A stretch of DNA of 64,000 bases. Source: Kitagawia praeruptora. Taxonomy: Eukaryota > Streptophyta > Magnoliopsida > Apiales > Apiaceae. The position numbers and the translations under genes are program-made. The notes under the pieces are model-generated. The model searched no databases, had not been told where the DNA came from, and saw nothing but the letters and a program-made list of their open reading frames with translations. The DNA lies in the NCBI GenBank assembly GCA_037693485.1, contig CM075348.1, positions 28,576,501 through 28,640,500 on the forward strand. Reading direction: 5' to 3'. Below, in pieces: positions 30,870-43,201 of the stretch (positions within the stretch are counted from its first letter, which is position 1; each line of letters starts with the position of its first letter).

Positions 30870-33313
30870 ATGGCGTATCTAAATACCATCGGTTGCGGTG
30901 AAGGCCTATCTAGCTCTCGCCCTCCTCTATTTGATGGCACCAACTTTGCAACGTGGAAAACTAGGTTTCGTATCTATGTTAGATCTCAAGGAGTCAAAGT
31001 TTGGATGGCCATAGAAGACGGAGTTGTTATTCCTACAGAAACAGTTGACGGTATCATTGTTGAAAAGAAGGTTAGTGAATACACTCTCGCCGAAGAAAAT
31101 ATGATGAATATTGCCGCTAAAGCGGAAATGGTTCTCACAAGTACACTTGCCGAAAAGGAATATAAAAGAGTAAACAATTGCAAGTCCGCACAAGAAATGT
31201 GGAACAAATTAGTGGTTACCTACGAAGGAACCGTCGATATAAAAGATTCTCGAATGGAAACTTTAATCCATGAATACGAGAACTTTAAACTTCAAGAAGG
31301 AGAAAATATCATCGATATGGAAACAAGATTTACTCGTATAATCGATGAATTATCTCAACTCGGAAAGAATTATTCTCGAAATGAAAAGAACCGAAGAGTT
31401 CTTAAATCTTTACCTCCTAGTTGGAAGGTTAAAGTAACTACCATAAAAGAAATGCATAATCTAAATGATTATGACATCGATAGCTTATTCGGGAATCTCC
31501 GCGCTTACGAAGAAGACAATATTCCGAAAAAGGTCATTCCTAAAGTGGAAGACAAAAAGTAAAATATGGCTTTAAAAGCAATATTAATCGATGAAAATGA
31601 AAACGACGAGGAGTTAAACGAAGAACTCCAAAATCTCGATGAAAGCGAAATTGCTTTACTAACGAGACAACTTCGTCGTGTTCTACAAAGCAAAGCTCAA
31701 AGATACGGAAAAGGCTTCCTAAAATCAAATAATCAACAAAGAGTTTTTAACTCTAACGAAAGGCCAAATTATTCTCAAAATTATACTCCAAACTATAAGA
31801 GTAATTTTCCAACAACGGGCTATAATAAAGGCAAAAGGCACTCAAAATACAAATGCCTATAATAATGCCAACAACAATAGTAATCCTTCTTACACTCCTC
31901 CAAAGCATAAAGAACAAAAATCGGAAGAAACGCAAGAAGTATGTTTCGAGTGTAAGCAACCGGGTCACTTCAAAAGAGAATGTCCTAAACTTTCTAAAGG
32001 AAGAATTCTCGTGGTGGAAAACGGTTGGGATTTAAGTGAAGATGAAGAAGTTCCGGAAGCTAGTGAAGAAGTAGTCAACTTGTGCTTAATGGCTATCGGA
32101 GATGAAGCTACTTCAATGGGAGTCTCCACTTCTCATCAAGAGGTAAGTTCTAATCTCAACTACATCTCAAATAAATTGCAATTAGATGAATCTAACTTAA
32201 ATATATTTGATATGAGTAAGTATGATTTAATTGAGCTTGTAGTAGGTACCAATAATAAATATAAAGATGTCGATAAAAGACTTCATTATTTATGGTCCGA
32301 GAAAATGAAACTCGAAGAAATGTATCATAATCAAAGTAAAGAGTTTACTCGGATGATGGATATACAATCCCAAAATGAGAATGAAATGACATTTTTAAAT
32401 GATCAAAATCATCTTTTAAAAGTTGAAGTCAACAAATTCAAAGACAACGCTCTCAATCTTGAAGTAGAGAATGTGTCTTTAGTACTTCAAGCCGAAGAGA
32501 TGGAAAACGAAAAGTTACAACTAAATGATAATATTTGTAAACTTCATGTTGATCTATTAAGCTTAAAGATTCAAAACGAATCAATAGTTCAAGACAAGAC
32601 AACATCTCAATCTCAAGAAAACAATCTTGAAAAAGAAAATGAGCTATCACATATCCTTGAGATAAAAGAAAAAGAATTACAAAGATTAAAAGATGAAAAT
32701 TTCAAACTCATATCTCAAGTTATAGATCAAGCAAGATTTTTTAACAACAAGATTAATGCTCTAAAAGAAGAAAAAGAAAATCTTGAAACTGTTGTTCAAA
32801 GATTTACTAAAGGCAATGAGATGTTAGATAAAATGGTACACTCAAAAGTCTCCTATAACCGTGAAGGTCTTGGATATGATAAGAACGCTCCTTCGAGAGA
32901 TGTTCAACCAAGAGTGCAACCTATAATAGCTCCTCCTAAACCACAATCTTTAAAATGTACTTATTGCAACAAAGATGGACATTCGGTCTTATATTGCAAA
33001 TTCAAGAGTGGTGAATTTAAGGGGAAGCATGTATGGATTCGTAAAGGATCAAAACCATACAATAAGGTTGCAAAACAAGTACCATTTAATAAAGGTTCTT
33101 ACAATAGTCAAAGGCAACAAAGGTTTCAACAACCTTCTATGTTTCAAAATAGAAACACGATGTATTATAACAATGCTAGTAGGTATGCATCTAGATATCA
33201 ACATGCCCCTATTCGTAATACTCCCTACTTTGCAAATAATAGAAATAATATACATCGTGTTAACTCTAGGTTTTATGATAATGCTAGATATGCACAACAT
33301 CATGATAGATATT
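30870..33313 (+). pseudogene. gag: Element G gag, broken, 5' part
   Basis: Copia Gag beginning MAYLNTIGCG, with the UBN2-type region (KEYKRVNNCKSAQEMWNKLV, LPPSWKVKVTTIKE). An in-frame TAA at 31560-31562 and a frameshift near 31840 break it. Beyond these the frame continues with a zinc knuckle CFECKQPGHFKREC near 31950, a long coiled coil (about 32200-32850) and a second knuckle CTYCNKDGHSVLYC near 32955. Element H then interrupts it at 33314. The reading continues after H at 39218 (RHHAPRNIYMPN…). A different SIRE-like subfamily from B, C and D. Confidence 0.85.
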
Positions 33314-34753
33314 TGCACTAAATCACGCAAGCGTACGTGGTCTCAAATAATATAGAATAAAGTTGAGTTCGTTCCCACAGAGATCTGGTTTAGGTTTTAA
33401 TTCAGTTAATGCACCTATGCAACAATGTATGGTTTTTATTCACTGTTAAGACAATTAACAAGATTGGGTTTTGATTATCTAAAATTAACTAAGAAGCAAA
33501 TTAACAAAACTAAGAATTACTTAACTAATGATTATTAAAATCGAATTACTTATGCTAGAGAAAACATGGGATCCTAACTTCATTAAATACTTTGCTTAGA
33601 TCTGACACCTTTAATCACTATATGCAATGGTTATGATATCTGATCGGATAACACGAAACAAGTAAACGCTACCTCTCAGTATACGAATACCAAACTAAAC
33701 ATACATCCACAAAAGAGATAGAAGATGAATAGACACCAATTATGCTTAGACCCTATATCTCTATAAGATTTGAAAACATAACGGTTGACGAACAAGTTGT
33801 CTATTAATATCACATAGGGCAGCATAATATCTCTATTTACGCTACAAATCATGATGTTAAAACATCAACCTATCCTATGCTAGCATGGCAAGTTTTAAAT
33901 CTCAAGATCCACTCTCGTTTCACAAGAGATTAACAAATTAGATGTTCGCGACGCATCTAAACACATGAAGCATAACCATACAAGGATATCAAGAATTCAC
34001 CACACATAAATCTTTAAAGCAATCAAACTACTAAGCTACATAGATAACTCCGTTAGAATCCCATGACAATGATTAGTTCATAATCGAACCGCTCGTCATC
34101 ATGGGATCTGATGAAACCATGATAAAAACAAAGTATGAAAAGATACAAATAAACCTAAGTAATTGATATGTAATAGTGATACCAATTACAATGGTAGGAT
34201 GTGTTTAAATAGGCTCTAGAAGTCTTGCCCAGCAAGGAAACTACCAAATCAGAATTAAAATAGAATACGTTAGCTTCACGTGGACAGTAAGATCGTCCAA
34301 AACGGACTTGTAGAACTCAAGATATGGCCAAAACAGTGAAAAGGGCAAAACTTTAATTTTTCAGCACCGCGCGCGCGCAGCCTGCCCCGATCCAACTGCC
34401 CGACACGCAGCCTGCACGAGTTTTGGCGCAGCCCGCACCTGGGCCTCTGTCGCGTCGTTTTTCAGCTCTATTTCCTTCGTTCTTGCTCCGTTTTTGCCCG
34501 TTCTTTTTGTGTTATATCACATTCTTTATTTCCCTTGACTTAGAAACCTTCATGAGAGTTTAATGACAACTCCATTCTTCATTCCATTGCACAAATTTAA
34601 CTCCAAAAACGACGGAAGCATCAACCATAATCGACATTCTTACAAACCTGCACAACTACACAAAACACATCAAAACTACAACAAACTTGAGTTCAAGACA
34701 ATCAATTTAAGCCGAATTGAAGCGATCCAAGTGGATATAAAATTCACTTATCA
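33314..34753 (-). repeat. Element H 3' LTR
   Basis: 1440 bp. It lacks about 115 bp found in the other LTR (around 38619-38735) and otherwise differs by scattered substitutions. Contains a CGCGCGCGCAGCC segment near 34368. Confidence 0.9.
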
Positions 34754-36268
34754 CACCCCCAAACTTAAACCGATGCTTGTCCTCAAGCATAAACAACTAA
34801 CACTAACTAACTAGTACCACTTCCGTAGGTGATCACGATTGCATTTGGCATATGCAACAAGCCCTTTAAACCCCTAGGCAGCCCTAGTGGACGAGTAAGG
34901 TCTTATGAGGGCCTATAGTGAATGTACCCACAAAATCCAATGCATTGCAATGCATAAATGCAACTAATATGAAAATGCAGTGATCCCTTTCAAACTAACT
35001 AAAACCAACTAGCAAGCAAATATCTCAAAGAATGCAACTAACTCCAAATAAAGCTCGACTAAGTCCCCGTATACTAACAATACATGAACGGAAACGTGCG
35101 TGTGTGCGATGATCATCAGAAATACTCCCAAACTAGATCAAAAATCATACCTATTCTTCACCAAGACAATCACAGGTTTATAAATAGAATAGACTGTAGA
35201 CACTTCATAACCTAAGAACACTCCATCCTCATTCAAGTTAGCCAGGAATTCATGCTTTATTACTACACTACGACACATAATACTATATATAATACGAATG
35301 TTTATTTAACCGTGCAATGAATGAGACCCCAAAAGGCTTATACAATAATACCCATGTAGCGAGTGTTAGGTCAGCAATCCCAAATCACAAGGGCTTTAGG
35401 TTACTAGGACTAAGTCCCCTCGGGCTTAATTACTCGAGTATTAAAGAGCTCACTCGTGGTTAATTTTGCATTTAACAATTGAACTTTTGACTCTCTTTTT
35501 TCACTTTTTTTCTTCTGATTTCTTTTATATGCAATCTGGAATGAGAATTCTCATTTCCAACCATATACTACTCATATAAATATGAGCCGGCTACTAGCCA
35601 TTTGACACCTAGCCAACAACTAGCATGAAATTCCTAGTTTCCCCCAAACTTAGACTTTAGTGCTCCTACGCCATCAAGGGAATAGCGAAAATTCTAAATA
35701 TAAACAAGTGATTAAATCTAAAACAACCAAACAAGCATGATCTCAACCTAGCCCAAAAGCAAACAATGAGACTGTGTAAAAGTTTTGTTCCCGTAACATG
35801 TAAGTCAATTCCATAAGGACTATAAATCAACCCTCTACTCATCATTATCACACTCAATTAAACATCTACCTACCAATCAGAATTAGCTCGTCCTAAGGGA
35901 TCATGACATATACATTCCATGAAAATGCAACTAAAATGAACTCACTTGGTAAAACAAACAAAATAACAGAATGTCATATATGAAACAAACATAAATAATA
36001 CGAACAAAACATGAATGAATTACACTAAACATGCAAAATATGATTTCTACATGAACACAATGACATAAATAACTTCCACACACTACTTATCCCCAAACCA
36101 CCCCCAAACTTAGAATATTCAATGTCCCCATTGAATTGAAGGTAATACAAGGGATAGCAGGAAACATACCTAAATAAAAATGCCGAAAAGCGTGGGTTGC
36201 CTCCCACGAAGTGCCTTTGTTTAAAGTCTTTAGCTAGACATGGAAATGGCTCTTTCTCTTGAAAATTT
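34754..36268. other. Element H interior without genes
   Basis: Polypurine tract at 34754-34770 (minus), then AT-rich DNA. GTGGGTTGCCTCCCACGAAG near 36191 is the sort of sequence found 3' of gag-pol in Athila elements. No coding region supported. Confidence 0.6.
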
Positions 36269-37494
36269 CTACATCGTATCTCTATATGGCCATTTAATTA
36301 TCTTTTTCGGGGCTACATCCTCGATGACAAGTTTCCACCTTCTTCGCTCCTCAAAAGTGTTCGTAACATTGTTCTCTTCACTACCTGACAAGTTAGCAAC
36401 AATAATAATAGGCAAAGTAGATGATTGACCCAAATATACATACCTCAGTTGATCTGGTGGTTTAAACTCGAGTCTGGAAGTTTCTTCAACATGATGATTT
36501 TCATTATTAACCACCAAAGACTGAGCAAGAGTGGAAATAGACGGATTAGGAACGAAAGTGGGTGGTTCACCAACACAGGTCTTAATAACGGACTTAGGAT
36601 CAAAAGAACTATCCTCAAGTTGGATTTCATGCTTAGAACAAATGACCTTCAATTCCTCTAACATCTCATCAGAAGTAAAATTCCTATAAAACTCATGAAG
36701 ATCTTCATTACCCTCAATCAAAACATCTTCCTCAAGAAAAGAGTCAATTGCGCTATCCTCAATATTTGACCATGAAACAACCTCATCAATCAGCACCTTA
36801 GAATACCAGAGATCAGCCAAGCTGAGTGACTCACACTCTTCCTCCTCATCACTATCCACCACAGGTTCTGACAAAATAGAATTTTCTTTATTTTCTGTAG
36901 GATCCTGATCATGAATTCCTTCTTCATCCTCAATTGCTGAATTCTGATCGTTTGTAGCCTTTCCAGATCTCAAGGTAACTGCTTTCACCTGCTCTTCGAC
37001 TTCCCTCTTGCCTGGATTAGCCTCCGTATCGCTAGGAAGAGTCCCTTGTGGCCTACTCAACAAGGCATTAGTAATCTGCCCAATCTGATTTTCCAAGGTC
37101 TTAAACGATACGGCGTTGCTTTTAAACATCAACCTCAATTCCTCTAATTCAGATTTGTCATAAGTGGAATGCCCAGAACCAGCATATGACTATTGTTGTT
37201 GAAAACCCGAAGGTTGAAATTGCCACGGGGCATACTGTTGCTGAAAATTCTACCCTTGCTGCTGCTGAAAATTCTGGTGATTGTAGGCTGTGCTCCATAT
37301 TGTTGACCTTGAAACTGCTGATAAGGCTGTTGTGGTTGCAGCATGCCACCTTGATTGTTGCTCCAGCTCACTGATGCACTATAGATAGCACATTGATTCG
37401 TCTCATGTGCGCCCGCACATAGCTCACAAACACTAGCCACCTGTTGAACTCCATAGTAAGTTAGAAAATCCATCTTCAAATTTAATGCCTTCAA
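36269..37494 (-). pseudogene. Element H gag-like remnant (Athila type)
   Basis: Two successive frames. 37494-37144 contains CELCAGAHETNQC, a zinc-knuckle-like segment, and Gln-rich sequence. 37138-36269 contains LENQIGQITNALLSRPQGTLPSDTE and EQVKAVTLRSGK, typical of Athila Gag before the protease. It then runs to LEFKPPDQLRYVYLG, which normally lies just before RT, and ends …KIIKWPYRDTM. The two frames are separated by a frame break near 37140. The protease core, RT, RNase H and integrase are missing, so most of pol has been deleted. Confidence 0.75.
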
Positions 37495-37632
37495 CTGAGC
37501 TACTATAGCTGTAGCTGCACACGTACCTGAAACACCAATGAACTACACAAGATAGGTTAGAAAAACAATCCGAGTCAATGAACTCTAACGACCACTGATG
37601 ACAAACACATAAACTAAAAATAAAACATCGAT

Positions 37633-37653
37633 GATCCCCGGCAGCGGCGCCAA
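37633..37653 (-). other. Element H primer binding site
   Basis: On the minus strand TTGGCGCCGCTGCCGGGGAT lies next to the LTR end, the usual Athila-type site. Confidence 0.9.
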
Positions 37654-37662
37654 AAACTTGCT

Positions 37663-39217
37663 TGCACTAAATCACGCAAGCGTACGTGGTCACAAGTAAT
37701 ATAGAATAAAGTTGAGTTCGTTCCCACATAGATCTGGTTTAGGTTTTAATTTAGTTAATGCATGTATGCAACAATGTATGGTTTTTATTCACTGCTAAGA
37801 CAATTAACAAGATCGGGTTTTGATTATCTAAAATTAACTAAGAAGCAAATTAACAAAACTAAGAATTACTTAACTAATGATTATTAAAATCGAATTACTT
37901 ATGCTAGAGAAAACATGGGATCCTAACTTCATTAAATACTTTGCTTAGGTCTGACGACTTTAATCACTATATGCAATGGTTATGATATCTGATCGGATAA
38001 CACGAAACAAGTAAACGCTACCTCTAAGTATACGAATACCAAACTAAACATACATCCACAAAAGAGATAGAAGATGAATAGACACCAATTATGCTTAGAC
38101 CCTATATCTCTATAAGATTCGAAAACATAACGGTTGAAGAACAAGTTGTCTATTAAGATCACATAGGGCAGCATAATATCTCTATTTACGCTACAAATCA
38201 TGATGTTAAAACATCAACCTATCCTATGCTAGCATGGCAAGTTCTAAATCTCAAGATCCACTCTCGTTTAACAAGAGATTAACAAATTAGATGTTCGCGA
38301 CGCATCTAAACACATGAAGCATAACCATACAAGGGTATCAAGAATTCACCACACATAAATCTTTAAAGCAATCAAACTACTAAGCTACATAGATAACTCC
38401 GTTAGAATCCCATGACAACGATTAGTTCATAATCGAACCGCTTGTCATCATGGGATCTGATGAAACCATGATAAAAACAAAGTATGGAAAGATACAAATA
38501 AACCTAAGTAATTGATATGTAATAGTGATACCAATTACAATGGTAGGATGTGTTTAAATAGGCTCTAGAAGTCTTGCCAAGCAAGGAAACTACCAAATCA
38601 GAATTAAAATAGAATACGTTTCCTAAACTGATTCTGTTTTTAAGGAAAATTCGTAGCTGACTTTTCTTCAATATTTCTGGGCCGTTCCAGTTATAATTGG
38701 ACCTCTAAACCACTTTAGAATGATAGAGAATCTCGTTAGCTTCGTGTGGACAGTAAGATCATCCAAAACGGACTTGTACAACTCAAGGTATGGCCAAAAT
38801 AGTGAAAAGGGTAAAACTGTAATTTTTCAGCACCGCGCGCGCAGCCTGCCCCGATCCAACTGCCCGATGCGCAGCCTGCACGAGTTTTGGCGCAGCTCGC
38901 GCCTGGGCCTCCGTCGCGTCGTTTTTCAGCTCTATTTCCTTCGTTCTTGCTCCGTTTTCGCCCGTTCTTTTTGCGTTAGATCACATTCTTTATTTCCCTT
39001 GACTTAGAAACCTTCATGAGAGTTTAATGACAACTCCATTCTTCATTCCATTGCACAAATTTAACTCCAAAAATGACGGAATCATCAACCATAATCGACA
39101 TTCTTACAAACCTGCACAACTACATAAAACACATCAAAACTACAACAAACTTGAGTTCAAGACAATCAATTTAAGCCGAATTGAAGCGATCCAAGTGGAT
39201 ATAAAATCCACTTATCA
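37663..39217 (-). repeat. Element H 5' LTR
   Basis: 1555 bp, TGCACTAAATC to CACTTATCA on the plus strand. The longer of the two LTRs. Confidence 0.9.
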
Positions 39218-39360
39218 TTAGACATCATGCACCTAGAAATATCTACATGCCTAACAATGATTATTCTATGCCTAGATTTTATCATGCAAACTCAAATATT
39301 ATTTATGATGAACTAACCCAAGGACCCCCAAGACAAAAGGGTACCTATAAATTTAATTGA
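39218..39360 (+). pseudogene. gag: Element G gag, 3' end
   Basis: In-frame continuation of the Gag of G after element H (RHHAPRNIYMPN … GTYKFN), ending TGA at 39358-39360. The acceptor-like TATTTTGTAG follows. Confidence 0.8.
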
Positions 39361-39372
39361 TCTATTTTGTAG

Positions 39373-39599
39373 GTTTATCTTGTCGCTGAACAAGACATAT
39401 GGTACCTTGATAGTGGATAATTTGAAACAAGCTCCAAGAGCTTGGTATGAAAGGTTGAGCAAGTTCCTATTAGAAAACAATTTTAAAAATGGAAATTATC
39501 GATAAAACCTTATTTATAAGACAAGACAAAGATGATATCTTGTTTGTACAAATATACGTAGATGACATCATTTTTGGGTCAACCAATGATGCACTATAT
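39373..39599 (+). pseudogene. pol: Element G pol remnant
   Basis: After the acceptor-like TTTTGTAG (AG at 39371-39372) the frame reads QDIWYLDSG, the start of the copia protease, to about 39418. It then jumps directly to RT sequence LKQAPRAWYERLSKFLLE and, after a frameshift, the YVDD box region (IYVDDIIFGSTNDA). Integrase and most of RT are deleted. It ends abruptly near 39599 where element F begins. Confidence 0.85.
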
Positions 39600-39601
39600 T
39601 A

Positions 39602-40227
39602 AGAATTCTCTGACAATATGAGCAAAGAATCTCTTTCCCTTAAAGAAATGACTCTCTGCTCTAGATGGTTTGGAGAAGACAGTAGAAACTTCATGTTCAA
39701 TTCTTTGGTGCTGTAAACCTTCCCATTCATTTGTAGCTCAATCACTAGTTTGTGAAATCTCTCAAACATATCAGTAATGCTTTCTTTGGGTTGAGCCATG
39801 AAAGCTTCATACTAAGTGACCAATATCTGTTTCTTGTTCTCTCTAATTTCCTCCGTTCCTTCACATAACACCTCAATATGATCCCACATCTCCTTAGCTA
39901 TTTTGCAGGAGGCTATGTTAGCAAACATAGACATCTCCATAGAATCTATGATCAGCAGCATGAGATGGCGTCTAAAGTAACCATCTCCTTTTCTGTCTCT
40001 CTCCATTTAGATGGTTCTTTAGGAACATAGGCTCTTGGAATGGTCACAGTGCCTACAATAGTCTCAGCAACTTCTTGTTGTGGTACAAATGGACCATTCT
40101 TGAGGATCTCAGGATATAGAGGGTTAGCAGCTTTGATGAACAACTGCATCTTGATTTTCCAGAGGTTGTAATTCTCCTTATCGAACTTAGGGACCTTCAC
40201 CGTTCCTGTAGTTTTTGGTGTTTTCAT
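39602..40227 (-). pseudogene. gag: Element F gag fragment
   Basis: Begins MKTPKTTGTVKVPKFDKENYNLW at 40227. A frameshift near 39960 and a stop near 39812 break it. Conserved copia Gag pieces (CKIAKEMWDHIEVLCEGTEE, MFERFHKLVIELQ, KFLLSSPNHLEQR) remain. Truncated before the zinc knuckle. Confidence 0.8.
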
Positions 40228-40257
40228 GATCGTTTACTGTTATTGATTAAACAGCCT

Positions 40258-40269
40258 GCTCTGATACCA
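40258..40269 (-). other. Element F primer binding site (tRNA-iMet)
   Basis: TGGTATCAGAGC on the minus strand, next to the LTR end. Confidence 0.9.
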
Positions 40270-40274
40270 CTTAT

Positions 40275-41370
40275 TGAGTATTGAATACAGGAAAAGAATA
40301 CAGAGGGGGGGTGAATGGATTCTTGAAATTTTCTTCATTCTTGAATCTTTGCAGCAAGATATGTGTGTAGTGTGTGAAAAATCTAAGTGCGGATAACAAC
40401 AAACACAACACAATATCACTTTAATCTAATATTTTATTAGATAAAGATTTTGCTACAATCTATGAATACAAATAATAGTATTCTCAGCTTTGTTTTTCTC
40501 AGAGAGATGTGCTCTTCAATGTATATGAAAAACTTAACTTCTAAGGAAGTGAGGTTGTATCCTTATAGAACATGAATACAGCCTGCTTACTACAAATAAG
40601 GTAGCTAGACAAATCTACTTTCTGGTGTGTCTATCCTTTTTGAGTAAACATCCAAATGGCTACAGATTTGAATTTGCAAAGCTCTATTCAGATCCACTTC
40701 TTTAGCTCTTTGTCTCTTGTACATCTCTCCAAACTTCTTTGTAGGCTTTCCAAAGTATGTTACAGATTGTGGTCCATAAAGCACTTTAGCTTGTTTTAGG
40801 TTTCTGACTTTGTACAATTCTCCAGTAGCTTTGTCTCCAAGAATGTATTCGAGAAGTGACTAAGTAAGTGATTCGAGAACTAGGATTAGATAACTCTGAG
40901 TTCCCGAATACTACAAAGTTGACATATCGAATCACTTCTCGAATATCTCTTTTCTTCATGAATCCTTGAGTTGTCAAATAGAGCTTTTGACTTATCGAAT
41001 CCCTGAGATATCGAATAGCTTCTTAAGTCTCTGAGATGTCGAATGGAACTTGTTGACTCCTAGAGAACTCGAATGATGCTTTGACTGTTGACTTCCTGAG
41101 TTCTCGAATAGAGCAAGTAGACATGTCGAATCCCTGAGATATCGAATAGTTCATTCAGATATATCGAACAGTGTCTTCTGAGATATCGAATCTCTGACTT
41201 CTCGAATGCTAGACTTCTTGAATAGACAAATGCACTTCTCGAACTGGTACTTAGGCAAATTCTTCATTTCTTCAAATCCCAATTGTGATTATTTTACAGT
41301 CTTTATCTCCTTGCTTGAGGCATGAACCTTGGAACTTCTTTCAAGCATTATTCTTGACTTTATAGGTACA
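40275..41370 (-). repeat. Element F LTR
   Basis: On the plus strand it runs TGAGTATTGAATACAGG … GGTACA. No gene is supported in it. The 40840-41250 part carries the reiterated TCGAAT motif. Confidence 0.65.
40840..41250. repeat. Reiterated (T/A)TCGAAT motif in the LTR of F
   Basis: TATCGAAT, TCTCGAAT, TGTCGAAT and CTTCTCGAA recur about every 20-30 bases (for example near 40845, 40868, 40925, 40940, 41000, 41040, 41070, 41105, 41130, 41145, 41185, 41203). GAGATATCGAAT is the commonest longer form. Confidence 0.85.
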
Positions 41371-42637
41371 TGTTAGGTCCGGAATAACGTAGAAGGGGGG
41401 TTGAATACGTTATTTAAAAAATTTTCGATTTTCGAGATGTGAAAAATGAGGTCAACAACTGAATCGAAATAAAACAATTGGTTCGGGAAAATATCTTTGA
41501 ACTGATAAAAACCCAAGGGGTGTTACAACTTCTAATCCAACGGATTAGCTTCAAAAACTCGAACACTCCTAAGGATAGTTTAGGCACGAGGACCTTCTAT
41601 CCGACACTTCCTGAAAGCGGGCTAAGCCGGCTTTCCTACTAGATGGACTGTCTAGCAGCTTACACAGAGAAGATATTTAAGAGAGAGAGAAAGTTGTGTG
41701 TTGAGGTGTGTTTTGAAATGAAATACAACAGGCCTATTTATAGATTTTCTAGAAAATCACTATGCTGCATAGTACCCCATTTAATAACGTAAGGGGTGAC
41801 GTTTTCAGTAGCAGCCTGTTGAATTTTTCATGAACAAATTTCAACATTCAAACTTTCAAAACTGCATTTTTCAATTCAAAGTTTTAAACTTTGATTTTTT
41901 AATTCATGTGGGCCCCACATGTTTCTTACTTTATGAATAGTAATTTTGGGTACTATTCATGAATAGTAATTTTGGTTACTATTCATATGAATAGTACTAT
42001 TCATATGAATAGTGATTTCGGTTACTATTCATGTGGATAGTGATTTCGGTTACTATTCATATGAATAGTGATTTTGGATACTATTCATTTTCTCTCTTCT
42101 GTTTATTCTGCTGTTTTAATTTACCTCAGAAAATAATTCAAGTACCAGATTAATTTAATTATTTTGTTATAAATAATTAATTAATCTGTTACTTATTTAA
42201 TTTTCAGAGTAAATTAACTTTTGACAATACCTTGAGATATTATGTCTATCCTTGATCGTCAATAGGCTTTGGCAATTCTTTCTATGAATTAATGTGTTGA
42301 TCCTTCCCGTATGTGTTGACACTTGGTGCACTGGTCTGGTTCACAAGTGACTATCACTGATCTTGATCTTCACACCTTCGTTACATTCCAATTTATTAGC
42401 CTGCAGCAATATCTTCAAATACATGAAATCTTTTGGCCCTTCAACTGAATCATCTGTACATCTTATTCTGTCACTGAGGCTTGATCATGTTAATGAACTT
42501 CTTTCAGCGACTTGATCCTTGTTGGTGCCTGTTCTTCAAATTTCACGATCCCTGTATAGAGTTAATATTATTTATCTTTTATCCTAGTTGATTTATATAT
42601 GTCCTCCATTACATATTACATTTCATTATGCTTTACA
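41371..42637 (-). repeat. Element D LTR, left copy
   Basis: 1267 bp. On the minus strand TGTAAAGCATAATG … CCTAACA. TATA box TATAAATA (minus) at 41735-41742. Polypurine tract AAATAGGGGGAGAT abuts it at 42638-42651. No gene. Confidence 0.9.
41934..42090. repeat. Palindromic ATGAATAGT…ACTATTCAT array in the D LTR
   Basis: About five imperfect copies of a roughly 28-bp palindromic unit, ATGAATAGT(A/G)ATTT(T/C)GG and TACTATTCAT. The array is longer in the other D LTR (47404-47600), which explains the 39-bp length difference. Confidence 0.9.
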
Positions 42638-42865
42638 ATCTCCCCCTATTTGATTGTTAGGGTTTGACAAGCAAATACCTAGAGGATAACTCAACTGATA
42701 CAAATAAAATGCAAAGATAAATAATATTAAAGCGTATTCTGGATCATATATATACATTTTCCAGATTTCTAAAATTTAAAACAAGTTTAAGACAATTGTT
42801 CCTTTAGACTGAACATATCTTCAAGTTTGCCTTTGTTTTCTTTCCACATAGCACTAATACTCCCA
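42638..42865 (-). other. Element D 3' untranslated stretch, left copy
   Basis: Non-coding, between LTR and ORF3. Essentially the same as 48148-48375. Confidence 0.6.
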
Positions 42866-43201
42866 TTAGCTTTTCCTTTCCCATGATAAAGTTAATTCCG
42901 TGTCAACAATCTTTTCCTTCCCTTTATTACGCCTAGTAGCTTCTTGCCCATCCACCTTCTCCCCCTCAGTTGGGTTATCCTTCAAAATAGTAGGAGGTGG
43001 AGTCGGTAATTTAGACGAAGCTATCTTCACCAAGGAATTAATTGCATGACTAAACTGGGCTGCCATGGAACTTAATTGAACCTGGAATGCATCATGTTGA
43101 ATAAGTTGCAAATTTTTGATTTCTGCAATGGACTTACAGATATTTGACACCTCTTTCTCCATTGTTTGGACCCGTGTAAGGAGTCTGTTGTATTCCTTTC
43201 T
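42866..43201 (-). pseudogene. Tail of D ORF3, left copy
   Basis: Encodes the C-terminal coiled coil RKEYNRLLTRVQTMEKEVS … DTELTLSWERKS, the same as in 48376-48711. It is cut at 43197-43201 by the junction to C sequence, so the upstream part of the frame is foreign. Confidence 0.9.

Larger units (their letters stand above)
33314..39217 (-). mobile_element. Element H: Athila-like Ty3 deletion derivative inserted in element G
   Basis: 5.9 kb. Minus orientation is shown by the PBS next to the right LTR and a polypurine tract (AAGTTTGGGGGTG) next to the left LTR. LTRs begin TGATAAGTG and end TTTAGTGCA on the minus strand. The interior (2.9 kb) keeps gag-like sequence but no protease active site, RT or integrase, so it is non-autonomous. 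Flanks ATATT and TTAGA do not match, so no target duplication is visible although the gag of G resumes on the far side. Confidence 0.85.
39600..41370 (-). mobile_element. Element F: minus-strand copia fragment (gag, PBS, LTR)
   Basis: From right to left: LTR (40275-41370), PBS, leader and the N-terminal part of gag, cut off at 39600 against element G. Element D starts at 41371. Either the F LTR ends there (GTACA) or D is inserted in it; the right flank is outside the window. Confidence 0.75.

Noticed and set aside
40840..41250. Possible CRISPR-like array
   Set aside because: The repeat core is only 6-12 bp, spacing is irregular and the context is a plant LTR.
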